Shown: positions 25,842 to 36,579 of the stretch, one piece after another
Position numbering within the stretch: position 1 is the first letter of the stretch
Layout: every line of letters starts with the position of its first letter
NCBI GenBank assembly: GCA_014378485.1
Contig: JACMNO010000030.1
Span: 53,007-117,006 of the forward strand
Origin: Bacteroidia bacterium
Lineage (GTDB): Bacteria; Bacteroidota; Bacteroidia; B-17B0; Aurantibacillaceae
Direction: 5' to 3'
Length of the DNA: 64,000 nucleotides
Made by a program: the position numbers and the translations under genes
The notes under the pieces: model-generated
Database searches by the model: none
Seen by the model: only the letters and a program-made list of their open reading frames with translations
Told to the model about the DNA's origin: nothing

Positions 25842-26855
25842 ATGTACGCAAAAACATTAGGCCAGTTCATCATCGAAAAACAAAACGATTTTCCATTCGC
25901 AAAAGGTGAACTCTCCCGATTATTAAGAGATATAGCCATTGCTGCTAAAATTGTAAATCGTGAAGTAACTAAAGCCGGACTTGTTGAAATTTTGGGTGAA
26001 ACGGGTGATACCAATATACAAGGGGAGCGCGTAAAGAAACTTGATGTTTTTGCAAACGATCAATTCATTGCAGCTTTAAAAGCAGGAGGCGAATGCTGCG
26101 CCATTGCCAGCGAAGAAAACGAAGACATTATTCCAATTGATTCAGATATTTCAAAAAACGCCCGATATGTTGTTGCCATGGATCCACTGGATGGCTCATC
26201 CAATATTGATGTGAATGTTTCTATCGGAACCATTTTTTCTATTTACCGTCGTACCAGCCTGAACGGCCCCGGAACTTACGAAGATTTTATGCAACGCGGA
26301 ACTGAACAGGTTGCTGCGGGATATATTATTTATGGATCTTCTGCCATGTTGGTTTACACCACCGGTAAAGGGGTGAATGGATTTACACTTGATCCAAGTA
26401 TTGGCGAGTTCTGTTTATCACATCCAAATATGCAAATGCCAACTGATGGCAAGACTTATTCAATCAATGAAGGAAACTACCTTCATTTTCCTGAAGGTGT
26501 AAAAAAATATATTAAATACTGTCAGGAAGAAGATTTAGTAACTTCCCGCCCTTATTCAAGCCGTTACATTGGCTCGGGAGTTGCCGATATTCATCGTAAT
26601 TTAATAACCGGTGGTATCTATATTTATCCAACTACTACTAAATCTCCAAAAGGAAAATTGCGCTTGCTTTATGAATGCAACCCTTTAGCTTTTATAATTG
26701 AACAAGCCGGTGGCGTGGCCACAAACGGATACAAGCGTATTATGGAACTGGATATTTCTGAGTTACATCAACGCACTCCATTATTTTTAGGCTCAACTGA
26801 AATGATGAAAAAATCAATGGAGTTCATGGAGAAATACAAAGAAGCTGCGGTTTAA
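25842..26855 (+). CDS. fbp: Fructose-1,6-bisphosphatase class I
   Basis: The enzyme hydrolyses fructose 1,6-bisphosphate to fructose 6-phosphate, the committed gluconeogenic step, in the cytoplasm. The 337 residues carry the signature [13 protein letters not shown] (metal-binding DPLDGSS) near 110-122, EENED in the metal site, and [15 protein letters not shown] toward the substrate pocket, ending with [21 protein letters not shown]. The length is usual for class I FBPases. The ATG gives [10 protein letters not shown]. It is monocistronic or followed by the SpoIIE phosphatase gene after a 57-base gap. Confidence 0.97.
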   Translation: MYAKTLGQFIIEKQNDFPFAKGELSRLLRDIAIAAKIVNREVTKAGLVEILGETGDTNIQGERVKKLDVFANDQFIAALKAGGECCAIASEENEDIIPIDSDISKNARYVVAMDPLDGSSNIDVNVSIGTIFSIYRRTSLNGPGTYEDFMQRGTEQVAAGYIIYGSSAMLVYTTGKGVNGFTLDPSIGEFCLSHPNMQMPTDGKTYSINEGNYLHFPEGVKKYIKYCQEEDLVTSRPYSSRYIGSGVADIHRNLITGGIYIYPTTTKSPKGKLRLLYECNPLAFIIEQAGGVATNGYKRIMELDISELHQRTPLFLGSTEMMKKSMEFMEKYKEAAV

Positions 26856-26912
26856 AAGTCGGATTATCCTGATCTTTATTTTCCGGGTTATTATTTGTAC
26901 TTTAGATTTTTA

Positions 26913-28304
26913 ATGGAAGAAACTACTATACCGGAAAGTTATGTAAAACAAGAGTTTTATAAATCAACCGAAAAATTTCATGCCATTGCATGCTGGGTTG
27001 GTATTGCATTAAACCTGGTGTGGTTTTTAGGAGATTACTTAAGTGTACCACAGTTTTGGATATCTTTTCTTATTTTCAGATTATGTGTTTCAGGAATAAG
27101 TATTGCTTCGCTTTTATTAAAAAATGTTTTAAAGGTCAGCATTTACACCTGTGTATTTATTTTAGTTCTGGGCATTTCTATTCAAAACGCATATATGTGG
27201 AGTTTAATGGATATTCCCCATCTTCAGAAACATGCCTTTGCCTACATGGTGTTATTCATCGGTGTTGGAATGCTTGTGCTTTGGGAACAGAAATTATCAT
27301 GGATATTACTAGCAGCTACTATTATCTGTAATATTGTTTTTTATGTTTTAAACAGTCCGCTTACAGTGAATGAATTTGTTACCAATGGTGGTTTGCTAAC
27401 ACTTACCGTTGCTATCTTTTGTGTATTCCTTATCAGGAGCCGGTATCGTTTGACATATAAAGAGATTAAAAGCCGTTTGGAACTTGCAAAATCAAAAGAA
27501 CTGATTGAAGAGAAACATGAAGAAGTTGTTCGTCAGAAACAGGAGATCACTGACAGTATTAATTATGCCCGGAGTATTCAACGGTCATTAATTCCGAGCG
27601 AAGAAGTATTCAATAAACATTTTAAAAACAGCTTTGTGTTTTTCCAGCCAAAGGATATTGTGAGCGGTGATTTTTACTGGATCTACGAAAAAAATAACCT
27701 TATATTTTACGCCACAGGAGATTGCACCGGGCATGGTGTTCCGGGAGGCTTTATGACCATGCTTGGTATATCTTATCTGGATGATATTATTGAAGTGAAA
27801 CAAGTGAAAGATCCCGGGCAGATATTAAACCTGATGCGGGACAAAATTATCAGCACCTTAAAGCAAAATGGAAATTTTGGGGAAAGTAAAGACGGTATGG
27901 ATGTAACAGTTTGTTGTATAGATAAAGTGAATAAAGTATTAACATATGCTTCGGCCAACAATTCTTTATATATCGTAAGAACAACAGGGAAAGAAAAAGA
28001 ACTCCTTGTATATAAGGCCGACAAACAGCCCTGCGGATTTTATCATGATTACAAATCTTTTAATACAAATTCAATTAACTTATTGGAAGGCGATTGCATT
28101 TATACTTTTTCTGATGGCTATCCCGACCAGTTTGGTGGAGTTAACGGAAAAAAATTCATGCACAAACAATTTAAGGAAACAATTACTCAAAATTCTCATC
28201 TTGAATTCTTAGAACAAAAACTGGCTTTATCTAACATTATTAATGCATGGAAAGGCGACAAAGAGCAGGTTGATGATATACTTGTCATTGGAGTTAAAAT
28301 TTAA
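26913..28304 (+). CDS. Membrane-bound SpoIIE-type PP2C serine phosphatase
   Basis: Residues ~1-185 form about six transmembrane helices. A coiled-coil linker follows (about 190-230, KSKELIEEKHEEVVRQKQ), then a SpoIIE/PP2C phosphatase domain to the end (SLIPSEE, DIVSGDFYW, ATGDCTGHGVPGGFM, SDGYPDQFGG). The aspartates in SGDFYW, GDCTGHG and SDGYPDQ match PP2C metal ligands. Such proteins dephosphorylate anti-sigma-factor antagonists or other regulators in response to membrane signals; no partner gene is adjacent. The open frame extends to a TTG at 26895. I prefer the ATG at 26913, giving MEETTIPESYV. Confidence 0.87.
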   Translation: MEETTIPESYVKQEFYKSTEKFHAIACWVGIALNLVWFLGDYLSVPQFWISFLIFRLCVSGISIASLLLKNVLKVSIYTCVFILVLGISIQNAYMWSLMDIPHLQKHAFAYMVLFIGVGMLVLWEQKLSWILLAATIICNIVFYVLNSPLTVNEFVTNGGLLTLTVAIFCVFLIRSRYRLTYKEIKSRLELAKSKELIEEKHEEVVRQKQEITDSINYARSIQRSLIPSEEVFNKHFKNSFVFFQPKDIVSGDFYWIYEKNNLIFYATGDCTGHGVPGGFMTMLGISYLDDIIEVKQVKDPGQILNLMRDKIISTLKQNGNFGESKDGMDVTVCCIDKVNKVLTYASANNSLYIVRTTGKEKELLVYKADKQPCGFYHDYKSFNTNSINLLEGDCIYTFSDGYPDQFGGVNGKKFMHKQFKETITQNSHLEFLEQKLALSNIINAWKGDKEQVDDILVIGVKI

Positions 28305-28316
28305 CGAACTCTCACG

Positions 28317-30734
28317 CTATTGGTTTTCTTTACTATGCCCTAAACCCAACTTCAACTTTCCAGGATAGCCTGAATAATTAAGCTTTAATCCTTTTGAATC
28401 TTCTGCACTTTTTCCTGAATTAACCGGTATATAATTTTTTCCTCTTTTTTTAAGATTACTCCATGGAATTAATATATTAATATTTGAATTTTCTTTGAAA
28501 TGATAAACTCCACTCATATAAAGATTAAGAACATTGGATGCAATTTCCATTTCCTTAATATCCATTTTAAACCCTTCAATGTATAGTGTTTCATGCAGCT
28601 CTGTAAAAGAAATATCTTTGAAATCACGATTTCTGAAAATAAAAGTAGAAATTTTCTGCAAAGGTTCGTAATCCAGTAAATGCCCATCTTTTATATTAAA
28701 ATTAATTTGGCCAGATATTGAATTGCCAATTACTTCCATTTTATCATCAAGATCCATTTTTATTTTGGCGTCCAACGAAACCTTCCCTTGCAGGTTATTA
28801 CTTTCAATTGCTTTTTGGCCAAAGTTTTCAAACTGATCAAATAACTGGTTCACATTAATGTTTTCAGTAGTAACAGAGGCATTTATTTTTCGAAGATCAT
28901 AAACAGAGCCTTTTAAAAAAATGTTTCCATTACATGTAATTGCATTAAGCGATCGAATATCCAGTAATTTATCTTTATAATTCAAATTTATATTCGCCTC
29001 TCTAGCTTCTACTTTCCTAACCACTAATTTTTTGGCTTCCAGCGAAACATCAAACTCAAAATTACTTTCATTTAAATCCGTTGCGTTTTTTTCAATCTTA
29101 GCATTTGCTGCATCTTTTTCTATTTTGGATTGATCCTTTTCTTCAGAAGACATAGCTTGAGCAGATTTTTTAAGATAACCCGTCAGATCGAAATGATCAG
29201 TTTTAGCGCTTAAGACTGCTTTAAACCCATTAACTAACCCTAAAGAGTATTTAGTGAAATTGTCAACTGAACCTTTCAATTTTAAATTCCCTCCATCCAT
29301 TTTTAAAGAAAGATCATCAAATTTTAAAAAACTATTTAAAACCGTTGCTTTCCCATTTACACAATACACATACGGTTTCTTTTTTTCTTTATAACATACA
29401 TTATTAAATTTTACCTTGGCATGCAAATTCATTGGCTTATCCAAAAACTCAATTTCATTTAATTTATTGACCGGGCCCGAATAAGCGACATCAATACTTG
29501 CAGTTCCTGTTAGTACAAATTCTTTTACTACTTTAAATTTAATGTTTTTTGCATCCACAAAAAGATTGGCACTCACAACTATGAACGGATTAGTAAATCC
29601 ATGAATTGTTACCGTGCCTTTAAAAGGAAAGTCGTAAACATTACCGGTGAAAGGTTTTAAAATTACTTTTGCATGATCACCATCACCTTTTGTTAAAGAA
29701 GAATCCAAACTAATAATTGAAGCTTTAAAGGATACGTCAGAATATGGTACTCCTGAATGCCCAATAGTGATATTATTTTTAGAACTATTGACATGCACAA
29801 TAATTATCGGATCCTGTTGTTTCCCAATCTCAACAATAATTAACGCTTTTGCATGTACCGGTTGGCTAATTTTAATTTTAGACAATCCTCTTTTCACCCC
29901 ATCATTCAATAAGGAAATTACCTGGTGATACTCGGCGTTCTTTCCTTCAATTGTTAGCGCTAACTGCTTTTTGTCTTTAAGTGATATAAACGCAGAAAGA
30001 TCATATTGATGTTTATCAATTTGTGCATATGAAGGCGAATGGATAAAGATTTCTTTCCTGTTATAACAAACGCGAGACCATAAATTTAATGTAGCCATAG
30101 TATTACTTAAGAAAGGACCTTTCTCTTTCCTGAATAATAACCCTTTAATAAGTATATCACCTGTTAAATGAGCATCTAAACCATCTGAATATTGATGCAG
30201 CTTAACCACATTTTCAAGGAAAGTAAACTCAATTTTCTTATTGTATTGCTTATTTAAAAAACGGAACCTGACATTTTTTAAAACAACTTTTGTGATGTCA
30301 AAATTAATGGAAGAATTTGATTTAGTAATGCTGTCTTTCTTTTTAAACTCGTAGTTTTTTTCTCCCAACTTGTTTTTCACAAGACTGATCTCTCCGTCTT
30401 TTAATGCAATAGAATGTACTTCAAACTTCCTCTGCAAAAGCTTCTCGATATTAAAAGAAAGGGAAAGAGAATTAGCCAGCAAAACAGGCTCATCTGGTAT
30501 TTGACTGCTTGCGATAAATACATTTTTAAATTGAATGGAGGTATTTGGCCAATTGCTCAAAAATGAAACATTTACATCTTCTACCTTAAGCACCAAACCA
30601 TAGGAATCTTTTAGATTATTTACGAGTATTTTTGCCAGTTCTTTTTTATAAAAAGTTACTGTAACAAATACAGTGGCAAGTGCTATAAAAAATAGCAGGA
30701 AAAGAATTGCTATAATTCTTTTAAAGAGTTTCAT
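28317..30734 (-). CDS. AsmA-like envelope protein
   Basis: The 805 residues have one N-terminal membrane anchor (about 8-30), followed by an AsmA N-terminal segment (VLKVEDVNVSFLSNWPNTSIQFKN broken by beta strands) and a long repetitive beta-rich body. The body ends in an AsmA_2-type C-terminal region (SGQINFNIKDGHLLDYEPLQ, ASNVLNLYMSGVYHF). AsmA/TamB-like proteins form periplasmic beta-grooves that may conduct phospholipids or help outer-membrane assembly. A charged Lys/Asp/Glu-rich insert (SSEEKDQSKIEKDAANAK) splits the middle. The stop is convergent with the SpoIIE gene, 12 bases apart. Confidence 0.82.
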   Translation of the reverse strand: MKLFKRIIAILFLLFFIALATVFVTVTFYKKELAKILVNNLKDSYGLVLKVEDVNVSFLSNWPNTSIQFKNVFIASSQIPDEPVLLANSLSLSFNIEKLLQRKFEVHSIALKDGEISLVKNKLGEKNYEFKKKDSITKSNSSINFDITKVVLKNVRFRFLNKQYNKKIEFTFLENVVKLHQYSDGLDAHLTGDILIKGLLFRKEKGPFLSNTMATLNLWSRVCYNRKEIFIHSPSYAQIDKHQYDLSAFISLKDKKQLALTIEGKNAEYHQVISLLNDGVKRGLSKIKISQPVHAKALIIVEIGKQQDPIIIVHVNSSKNNITIGHSGVPYSDVSFKASIISLDSSLTKGDGDHAKVILKPFTGNVYDFPFKGTVTIHGFTNPFIVVSANLFVDAKNIKFKVVKEFVLTGTASIDVAYSGPVNKLNEIEFLDKPMNLHAKVKFNNVCYKEKKKPYVYCVNGKATVLNSFLKFDDLSLKMDGGNLKLKGSVDNFTKYSLGLVNGFKAVLSAKTDHFDLTGYLKKSAQAMSSEEKDQSKIEKDAANAKIEKNATDLNESNFEFDVSLEAKKLVVRKVEAREANINLNYKDKLLDIRSLNAITCNGNIFLKGSVYDLRKINASVTTENINVNQLFDQFENFGQKAIESNNLQGKVSLDAKIKMDLDDKMEVIGNSISGQINFNIKDGHLLDYEPLQKISTFIFRNRDFKDISFTELHETLYIEGFKMDIKEMEIASNVLNLYMSGVYHFKENSNINILIPWSNLKKRGKNYIPVNSGKSAEDSKGLKLNYSGYPGKLKLGLGHSKENQ

Positions 30735-30825
30735 AAATTATATAAAATTACAGGTGGTAAAGAAGGGGAAATTTCTCTTAAATAAATTATAAACCGAAAC
30801 TTATGATTTGTATATTATACAGATG

Positions 30826-31668
30826 TTAATGAATTCCGCTACTAATACTCTCACGCTTCATTGGGTTAACTGAGAGCACGGGAACATTACTTGATTCAAC
30901 TATTTTAATAGAAGTTGCTCCTCCAATCATTTCACCGATACTTAGATCCTTTTTATTCATTAACACAATTAAATCGATATCGTTATTGTTAGCATAAGTT
31001 ACAATAGCTTCGGCAGGACTATTGGATGCTATGGATTTATTGGTGCATTCCACACCTCTGTCTTTAATGTATTTTTTAACCTGATTTAAATACGGCAATA
31101 AATTATTCTCGTATTTTTCATCATTAGGGCTAAACACAGAAACAATACGAATGGTTGCCTTATAATACTTGGCTAATTGAACAGTAATACCAACCTTTTC
31201 GCGACTCTCTGCACTAAGATCAATTGGCATTAGGATATTGGAACAGTTGTTACGGCTGTCTTTTGAACGCATTGTAATAATAGGGCAAGGCGCATGCTGT
31301 ATAAATTTACTTACATTCGTTCCGCCTAAAAAACTCCTAAATCTAACCTGAGTATCTAAGCCAATAACGATCAAGGCACAACCCAGCTCTTCCGCCTTTT
31401 TGTCAATTAACTCAAAGATGTCGCCCTTCAGATTCAAAAATTCTGCAGGCTGACCACACTCCTTCGTAATATTTTTTACTATTTCCTCCAGATCTTTTTC
31501 ATGCTCAGTATTACTGTTAGGAGAAGCATGCATCACAATAATTTTGGACTTGGTGAATTTTGCTAAATTATAGGATTGTTCAATAGCAATTAATGATTGT
31601 TTTGAAAAATCAACCGGAATTAAGATTGAGCTGTTTTCTTTAATTAACATAAAGTCAGTTTTGAACAA
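30826..31668 (-). CDS. Universal stress protein with two tandem UspA domains
   Basis: The 280 residues hold two Usp domains (about 8-140 and 145-272). Each starts with an ILIPVDFS/ILMPIDLS strand-loop. The ATP-loop region is GLDTQVRFRSFLGGTNVSKF in the first domain and SIGEMIGGATSIKIVE in the second, retaining the G-G-T/S pattern, so nucleotide binding is possible. Tandem UspA proteins are cytoplasmic and usually induced by stress or growth arrest. The open frame begins 5 codons before MLIKENSSILIPVD, so a start at that internal ATG is also possible. It lies just downstream of nuoN's transcription start side but is likely a separate unit. Confidence 0.87.
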   Translation of the reverse strand: MFKTDFMLIKENSSILIPVDFSKQSLIAIEQSYNLAKFTKSKIIVMHASPNSNTEHEKDLEEIVKNITKECGQPAEFLNLKGDIFELIDKKAEELGCALIVIGLDTQVRFRSFLGGTNVSKFIQHAPCPIITMRSKDSRNNCSNILMPIDLSAESREKVGITVQLAKYYKATIRIVSVFSPNDEKYENNLLPYLNQVKKYIKDRGVECTNKSIASNSPAEAIVTYANNNDIDLIVLMNKKDLSIGEMIGGATSIKIVESSNVPVLSVNPMKRESISSGIH

Positions 31669-31744
31669 AGATAAAATAAAAATCGATGAATGTCAAATTT
31701 CAACAGACTAAAACTTGTATTTTAGCCTCAATTGAGTGAAAGTT

Positions 31745-33133
31745 CTAATTGAAAATTTCGATGACGTAATTAGGTACTAAGCCCAAAGCAATTGTAAACA
31801 AAGCTGTGAGCGCTAATAATAGGACATGAGAAGTTTCCATGGTTACTTCTTCGGGTGATTCCTCTGACTTAAAATACATTGCTATAATCACTTTAAAGTA
31901 ATAATAAACACCTACAGCTGAAGTTGAAATGGCCAGAATAATTAACCATTTGAACGATGTTCCTATTAATACGGAGAATACAAAATACTTTGCAAAGAAT
32001 CCTGCAGTAACAGGAATACCTGCTAACGACAACATAGCAATGACCATACAGGCTGCCATAAAAGGGTGGCGTTTTCCCAAACCATTAAATGCTTCAATAT
32101 TTGAACTGTTTCTTGCTTTAGACACATTATATAAAACGGTGAATGCTGCAATAGAACCAATTGAATAAGCTAACGAGTAATACAGAATTGCATTAATACT
32201 GGCCCATCCTCTGTTATTTGCCAATATAGCCATCAACATAAATGCGGCGTGGCTAATGCTGGAATAAGCCAGCATACGTTTTACACTTTGTTGTGCAGCG
32301 GCAGTGAAATTCGAAATAACCAATGATAAAGCAATAACCACAGCCAACACCATGCTCCAGGTTTCACTAACGCCTCCAAATACTACCAGGAACAAATGCA
32401 TGAACGCGGCAAAGGCAGCTGTTTTAACAATTGTACTCATTAAAGCAGTAATAACAGTTGGCGAACCCTCGTAAACATCAGGTGCCCAAAAATGGAAAGG
32501 TGCAGCACTCACTTTAAATAGCATGGCAACCAATACCATTAAAACACCTGCGTAAAAGAACGCGGGCAAATCGCCATTTGCATGAGATATAAAGGCACGA
32601 ATAGCCATTAAATCAAAACTACCGGTAGCACCATAAATTAAAGCGATACCAAATAATAGAAATCCGGATGCAAAAGAACCCATAATTAAATATTTGAATC
32701 CCGCTTCATTGGATGCCAGATCTCTTTTACGACTCGCAGCCAAAACATACATTGGAATAGAAAGAATTTCAATGCCTAAAAATAAGGTTGTCATGTTACT
32801 GAATGATGTTAGCATTAAAGCTCCGACCAAGGCGAATAATACAAGGGCAAAATGGTCGGTGATATGATCATGTTCAAAATAATCATTTGCTAATATGAAC
32901 CAAAAGAAAGCAGTCACTAAAATTACTCCGCTGAATGCCAAAGCAACATTATCAAAACGAATCATATTGCCAAACATCGGAATATCATAGTTATTATTCC
33001 ATTCCATGAAATTCATGGCGTAAGCGGCCAATATTCCCATTAATACTAATGGATACAGAAGTTTTTTGAATTTAAAAATCTCGGCCAGCATGGCTAAAAT
33101 TCCTAATCCGCTAATGATAAAAAGACCTTTCAT
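31745..33133 (-). CDS. nuoN: NADH-quinone oxidoreductase subunit N
   Basis: NuoN is one of three antiporter-like proton-translocating subunits in the membrane arm of respiratory complex I. It has 462 residues and about 14 transmembrane helices. LGIEILSIPMYVLAA carries the conserved helix-5 glutamate, KVSAAPFHFWAPDVYEGSP a conserved lysine and substrate-channel block, and RMLAYSSISHAAFML the helix-8 segment. It is the last gene of the nuoA-N operon. The 67-base gap to nuoM contains a perfect 14-base tandem duplication. Confidence 0.96.
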   Translation of the reverse strand: MKGLFIISGLGILAMLAEIFKFKKLLYPLVLMGILAAYAMNFMEWNNNYDIPMFGNMIRFDNVALAFSGVILVTAFFWFILANDYFEHDHITDHFALVLFALVGALMLTSFSNMTTLFLGIEILSIPMYVLAASRKRDLASNEAGFKYLIMGSFASGFLLFGIALIYGATGSFDLMAIRAFISHANGDLPAFFYAGVLMVLVAMLFKVSAAPFHFWAPDVYEGSPTVITALMSTIVKTAAFAAFMHLFLVVFGGVSETWSMVLAVVIALSLVISNFTAAAQQSVKRMLAYSSISHAAFMLMAILANNRGWASINAILYYSLAYSIGSIAAFTVLYNVSKARNSSNIEAFNGLGKRHPFMAACMVIAMLSLAGIPVTAGFFAKYFVFSVLIGTSFKWLIILAISTSAVGVYYYFKVIIAMYFKSEESPEEVTMETSHVLLLALTALFTIALGLVPNYVIEIFN

Positions 33134-33144
33134 ACTATTTTAAT

Positions 33145-33172
33145 AAATTTTGAATGTTAAATTTTGAATGTT
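33145..33172. repeat. 14-bp tandem duplication in the nuoM-nuoN gap
   Basis: AAATTTTGAATGTT occurs twice without interruption (33145-33158 and 33159-33172). It is AT-rich and non-coding. It probably arose by replication slippage and explains why this gap is longer than those around it. Confidence 0.85.
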
Positions 33173-33200
33173 AAATGATGTATTAATGATTTTTAATTTA

Positions 33201-34664
33201 TCATTTTAAATTCATCATTATTAATTTCGTTCCTTCTTCAGCTAATTCATTTAATGGTTTTGGATAAACACCAAAAGCAATGATTGTAATACAAATAATG
33301 TATAACACCCATTTATCAGAACTTTGTAAGGAACCAAAAGCAATGGCAGAATCTCTCTTCTCTCCCAACATAATTGCCTGGTAACTGCGCAACATGTAAA
33401 CAGCGCCTAAAATAACCGTTAAGCCTGCAAATGCGGCAATCCATGCGCCATACTGATAGATGCCATTGATCAATAAAAATTCCCCAACAAAACCATTTGT
33501 TAAAGGCAAAGCAACTGAGCCCAGCATCACAATTAAAAATAGAACAGCAAAATTCCCATTCATGTTTCTGATGCCGCCTAATTTATCCATTTCTCGAGTA
33601 CCTGTATGACGCATTAAAATATCAGCAATTAAAAATAAACCAACCACATTAACACCATGTGCTAACATCTGCATTACTGCTCCCTGAATACCTTGTTGGT
33701 TAGCGGATAAAATTCCGGCTGCGATTAAGCCAACGTGTGCAATAGATGAATATGCAATTAACCGCTTATAATCTTTTTGAACGATGGCGATACAGGATGC
33801 ATAAACGATTCCGAATACTGCAAGGCCAATTGCAACACCACCCCATTTTTCAAGAGCTAATGGAGTCATTGGCATTAACCATTTAATCAAACCAAATGTT
33901 CCCATTTTTAACATGATTCCCGAAAGCAACATGGTGCCTTGAGTTGGAGAAGTCACATAAGTATCAGGTTGCCAGGTATGCAAAGGGAAAACAGGCATTT
34001 TAATACCGAACGCTAAAAAAATGCACCAAAACACAAATGATTGTTGACTTAAATTTAATGACTTACCAGCTTGGTAAAGATCTGTAATGGCCCATGATTT
34101 AATACCTGTATCAAAACCTGTATGATTATACAAGTAGATGAATCCAACCAGCATAAATAAAGAACCCAATAGTGTGTAAACGAAAAATTTAAAAGTAATT
34201 CGAGCGCGATTTTCTCCACCCCAGATTAAACAAATAAAATAAATAGGAATCAATGCCAACTCCCAAAACACATAAAACAAGAATCCATCATTAGCGGTAA
34301 ATACGCCGATCAATGCCATTTGCATTAACAGGATCAGTCCATAAAATGAATTTGGTTTTTCGTAAGTAGTATTAAATGAAGATAAAATGATTAGAGGAAC
34401 TAAAAATGTAGTTAACAATACCATTAACATGGATAGCGCATCAATACTAACTGCAAAGTGTATTCCAAGAGATTCGATCCAAGAACAGTTCAATATTAAA
34501 TTTTGACTTTCCGGATTATGCTTAAACTGAAACAACACCACCAATGATAAAATAAATTCAATAACAGATAAACTTAAAGCAAGCGTTCTGCTCGTGTTTC
34601 CTTTTGTGAAAAACACTAATAACCCTGCAATAAGTGGTATAATAATTAATAATCCAACTAACAT
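33201..34664 (-). CDS. nuoM: NADH-quinone oxidoreductase subunit M
   Basis: NuoM is the second antiporter-like pump of complex I: 487 residues, about 14 membrane helices. FWELALIPIYFI carries the essential helix-5 glutamate, KMPVFPLHTWQPDTYVTSPTQ the conserved lysine/His channel block, and KRLIAYSSIAHVGLI the second lysine. The start ATG at 34664 is 22 bases after the nuoL stop. Nothing in the sequence departs from a functional subunit. Confidence 0.96.
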   Translation of the reverse strand: MLVGLLIIIPLIAGLLVFFTKGNTSRTLALSLSVIEFILSLVVLFQFKHNPESQNLILNCSWIESLGIHFAVSIDALSMLMVLLTTFLVPLIILSSFNTTYEKPNSFYGLILLMQMALIGVFTANDGFLFYVFWELALIPIYFICLIWGGENRARITFKFFVYTLLGSLFMLVGFIYLYNHTGFDTGIKSWAITDLYQAGKSLNLSQQSFVFWCIFLAFGIKMPVFPLHTWQPDTYVTSPTQGTMLLSGIMLKMGTFGLIKWLMPMTPLALEKWGGVAIGLAVFGIVYASCIAIVQKDYKRLIAYSSIAHVGLIAAGILSANQQGIQGAVMQMLAHGVNVVGLFLIADILMRHTGTREMDKLGGIRNMNGNFAVLFLIVMLGSVALPLTNGFVGEFLLINGIYQYGAWIAAFAGLTVILGAVYMLRSYQAIMLGEKRDSAIAFGSLQSSDKWVLYIICITIIAFGVYPKPLNELAEEGTKLIMMNLK

Positions 34665-34686
34665 ATATTTTCTTTTATAATTTAAA

Positions 34687-36576
34687 TTATTTTATGAATG
34701 TGAAAAACAAAATGGTGATGATACCGACAACCATTCCGAAAATGTATAAACCGATATGCCCGGTTTGTGCTTTACGAACAACAAAACTAATTCCCGTTAC
34801 GGCACTTCCAACACCATTAACAATCCCATCAACTACCTGTAGATCCATGAATTTGTAAAATACGACAGATATTCCATCTAATGGTTTACGAATAATAAAA
34901 TCGTACAATTCATCCACATAGTATTTATTATAAATCAATTTTTTAATGCCAGTTAATTTTGCATCATTGGCTTCGGGTAAGATTTGATTTTTCATGTAAA
35001 CCATGTAGGCAAAGAAAATGGTTGCTCCTGCAGATAAAACAGCGATGGCCATCAAAGTCCATTCTTTAGTATGATTTAAGATGCTTGGATTTTTTTGAAC
35101 AATAATAGAATCTAAATGATGGTGCATCCAATTGGTTGCGCCCCAGAATTCAGGTAAACCTAAAACTCCACCAACAACTGATAATATAGCCAAAACTATT
35201 AAAGGTATTGTCATTGTTTTAGGAGACTCATGTAAATGATGTTCCTGTTCATGGGTTCCTCTGAACTTACGATAGAAAGTTAAATACAATAAACGGAACA
35301 TATAAAAGGCTGTTAACATAGAAGCTAATTGTCCGAAAAACCAAAGAGTCGGGCTATGCTCATAAGTGTGCGCTAAAATTTCATCTTTGGAAAAGAAACC
35401 AGAAAATGGCGGAATACCACTAATTGCAATTGTTCCAATTAACATAGTAACAAAAGTGATGGGTAATGCTTTTTTTAAACCGCCCATTTTTCGCATGTCC
35501 TGCTCACCACCCATGGCATGAATAACAGAACCAGCTCCTAAGAATAATAAAGCCTTAAAGAACGCGTGAGTAGTTACGTGAAATACAGAGGAACTGTAAG
35601 CGCCAACACCCAATCCTAAAAACATTAAGCCTAATTGAGATACGGTTGAATAGGCTAATACTTTTTTAATGTCATTTTGAAATAATCCAATGGTCGCAGC
35701 AAACAAAGCGGTGGCAACTCCTACCACGGCTACAATATGAGAAGCGTCTTCAGACATAGAATAAAATACATTGGAACGAACGATCATATAAATACCTGCT
35801 GTTACCATGGTTGCAGCGTGGATCAATGCAGACACGGGTGTTGGACCAGCCATTGCATCCGGTAACCAGGTATATAACGGTAACTGGGCTGATTTACCCA
35901 TGGCGCCAATAAATAATAATAAAGCAATGGCTGTAACGGTTGCCTCGCTGCCGCTAGAAGCGATGGTGAATACCTTGTCAAAACTAATGCTTCCGAAAGT
36001 CACAAATATTAATATGATTCCTAATAAAAATCCTAAATCACCCACACGGTTCATAATAAAGGCTTTTTTAGCGGCATTATTATAAGCGGTATTTTTGAAC
36101 CAGAACCCAATTAATAAGTAAGAACATAATCCAACACCTTCCCAACCCACAAACATGATCAGGTAGTTATTACCCAACACTAACAACAACATAAAGAATA
36201 CAAATAAATTCAGGTAAGTGAAGAAGCGGGAAAACCCTTCATCATCATGCATGTAACCGATGGAATAGATATGGATCAAAAATCCTATTCCAGTAATAAT
36301 CAATAAAAACCACGATGATAAAGGATCTACTAAAAACTCAAACGGAATTTTTAGGGTATCTGAATTAATCCAGGAGAATAAAGGAACAATATGAGAAGTC
36401 ATTTCTTTATGTTCTTCCAAGTCAATAAAGATCAGGAGAGAAACAATGAATGATGCTAATACAGCTAAACTCGCTATCCAGCCGGATACATTTTTGCTGA
36501 TTTTTTTTCCAAAGAAACCGTTTATTATAAATCCTAATAAAGGGAATAGTGGGATAAGTGCTACTAATTTAATCAT
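34687..36576 (-). CDS. nuoL: NADH-quinone oxidoreductase subunit L
   Basis: NuoL is the distal proton pump of complex I, 629 residues. FVGWEGVGLCSYLLIGFW carries the conserved glutamate, and AQLPLYTWLPDAMAGPTPVS, HAATMVTAGIYM and KKVLAYSTVSQLG the channel lysines and histidines. The C-terminal part keeps the extra transmembrane helix and long amphipathic segment expected of NuoL (KKLIYNKYYVDELYDFI). The stop of nuoK precedes its start by 3 bases. Confidence 0.96.
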   Translation of the reverse strand: MIKLVALIPLFPLLGFIINGFFGKKISKNVSGWIASLAVLASFIVSLLIFIDLEEHKEMTSHIVPLFSWINSDTLKIPFEFLVDPLSSWFLLIITGIGFLIHIYSIGYMHDDEGFSRFFTYLNLFVFFMLLLVLGNNYLIMFVGWEGVGLCSYLLIGFWFKNTAYNNAAKKAFIMNRVGDLGFLLGIILIFVTFGSISFDKVFTIASSGSEATVTAIALLLFIGAMGKSAQLPLYTWLPDAMAGPTPVSALIHAATMVTAGIYMIVRSNVFYSMSEDASHIVAVVGVATALFAATIGLFQNDIKKVLAYSTVSQLGLMFLGLGVGAYSSSVFHVTTHAFFKALLFLGAGSVIHAMGGEQDMRKMGGLKKALPITFVTMLIGTIAISGIPPFSGFFSKDEILAHTYEHSPTLWFFGQLASMLTAFYMFRLLYLTFYRKFRGTHEQEHHLHESPKTMTIPLIVLAILSVVGGVLGLPEFWGATNWMHHHLDSIIVQKNPSILNHTKEWTLMAIAVLSAGATIFFAYMVYMKNQILPEANDAKLTGIKKLIYNKYYVDELYDFIIRKPLDGISVVFYKFMDLQVVDGIVNGVGSAVTGISFVVRKAQTGHIGLYIFGMVVGIITILFFTFIK

Positions 36577-36579
36577 ATA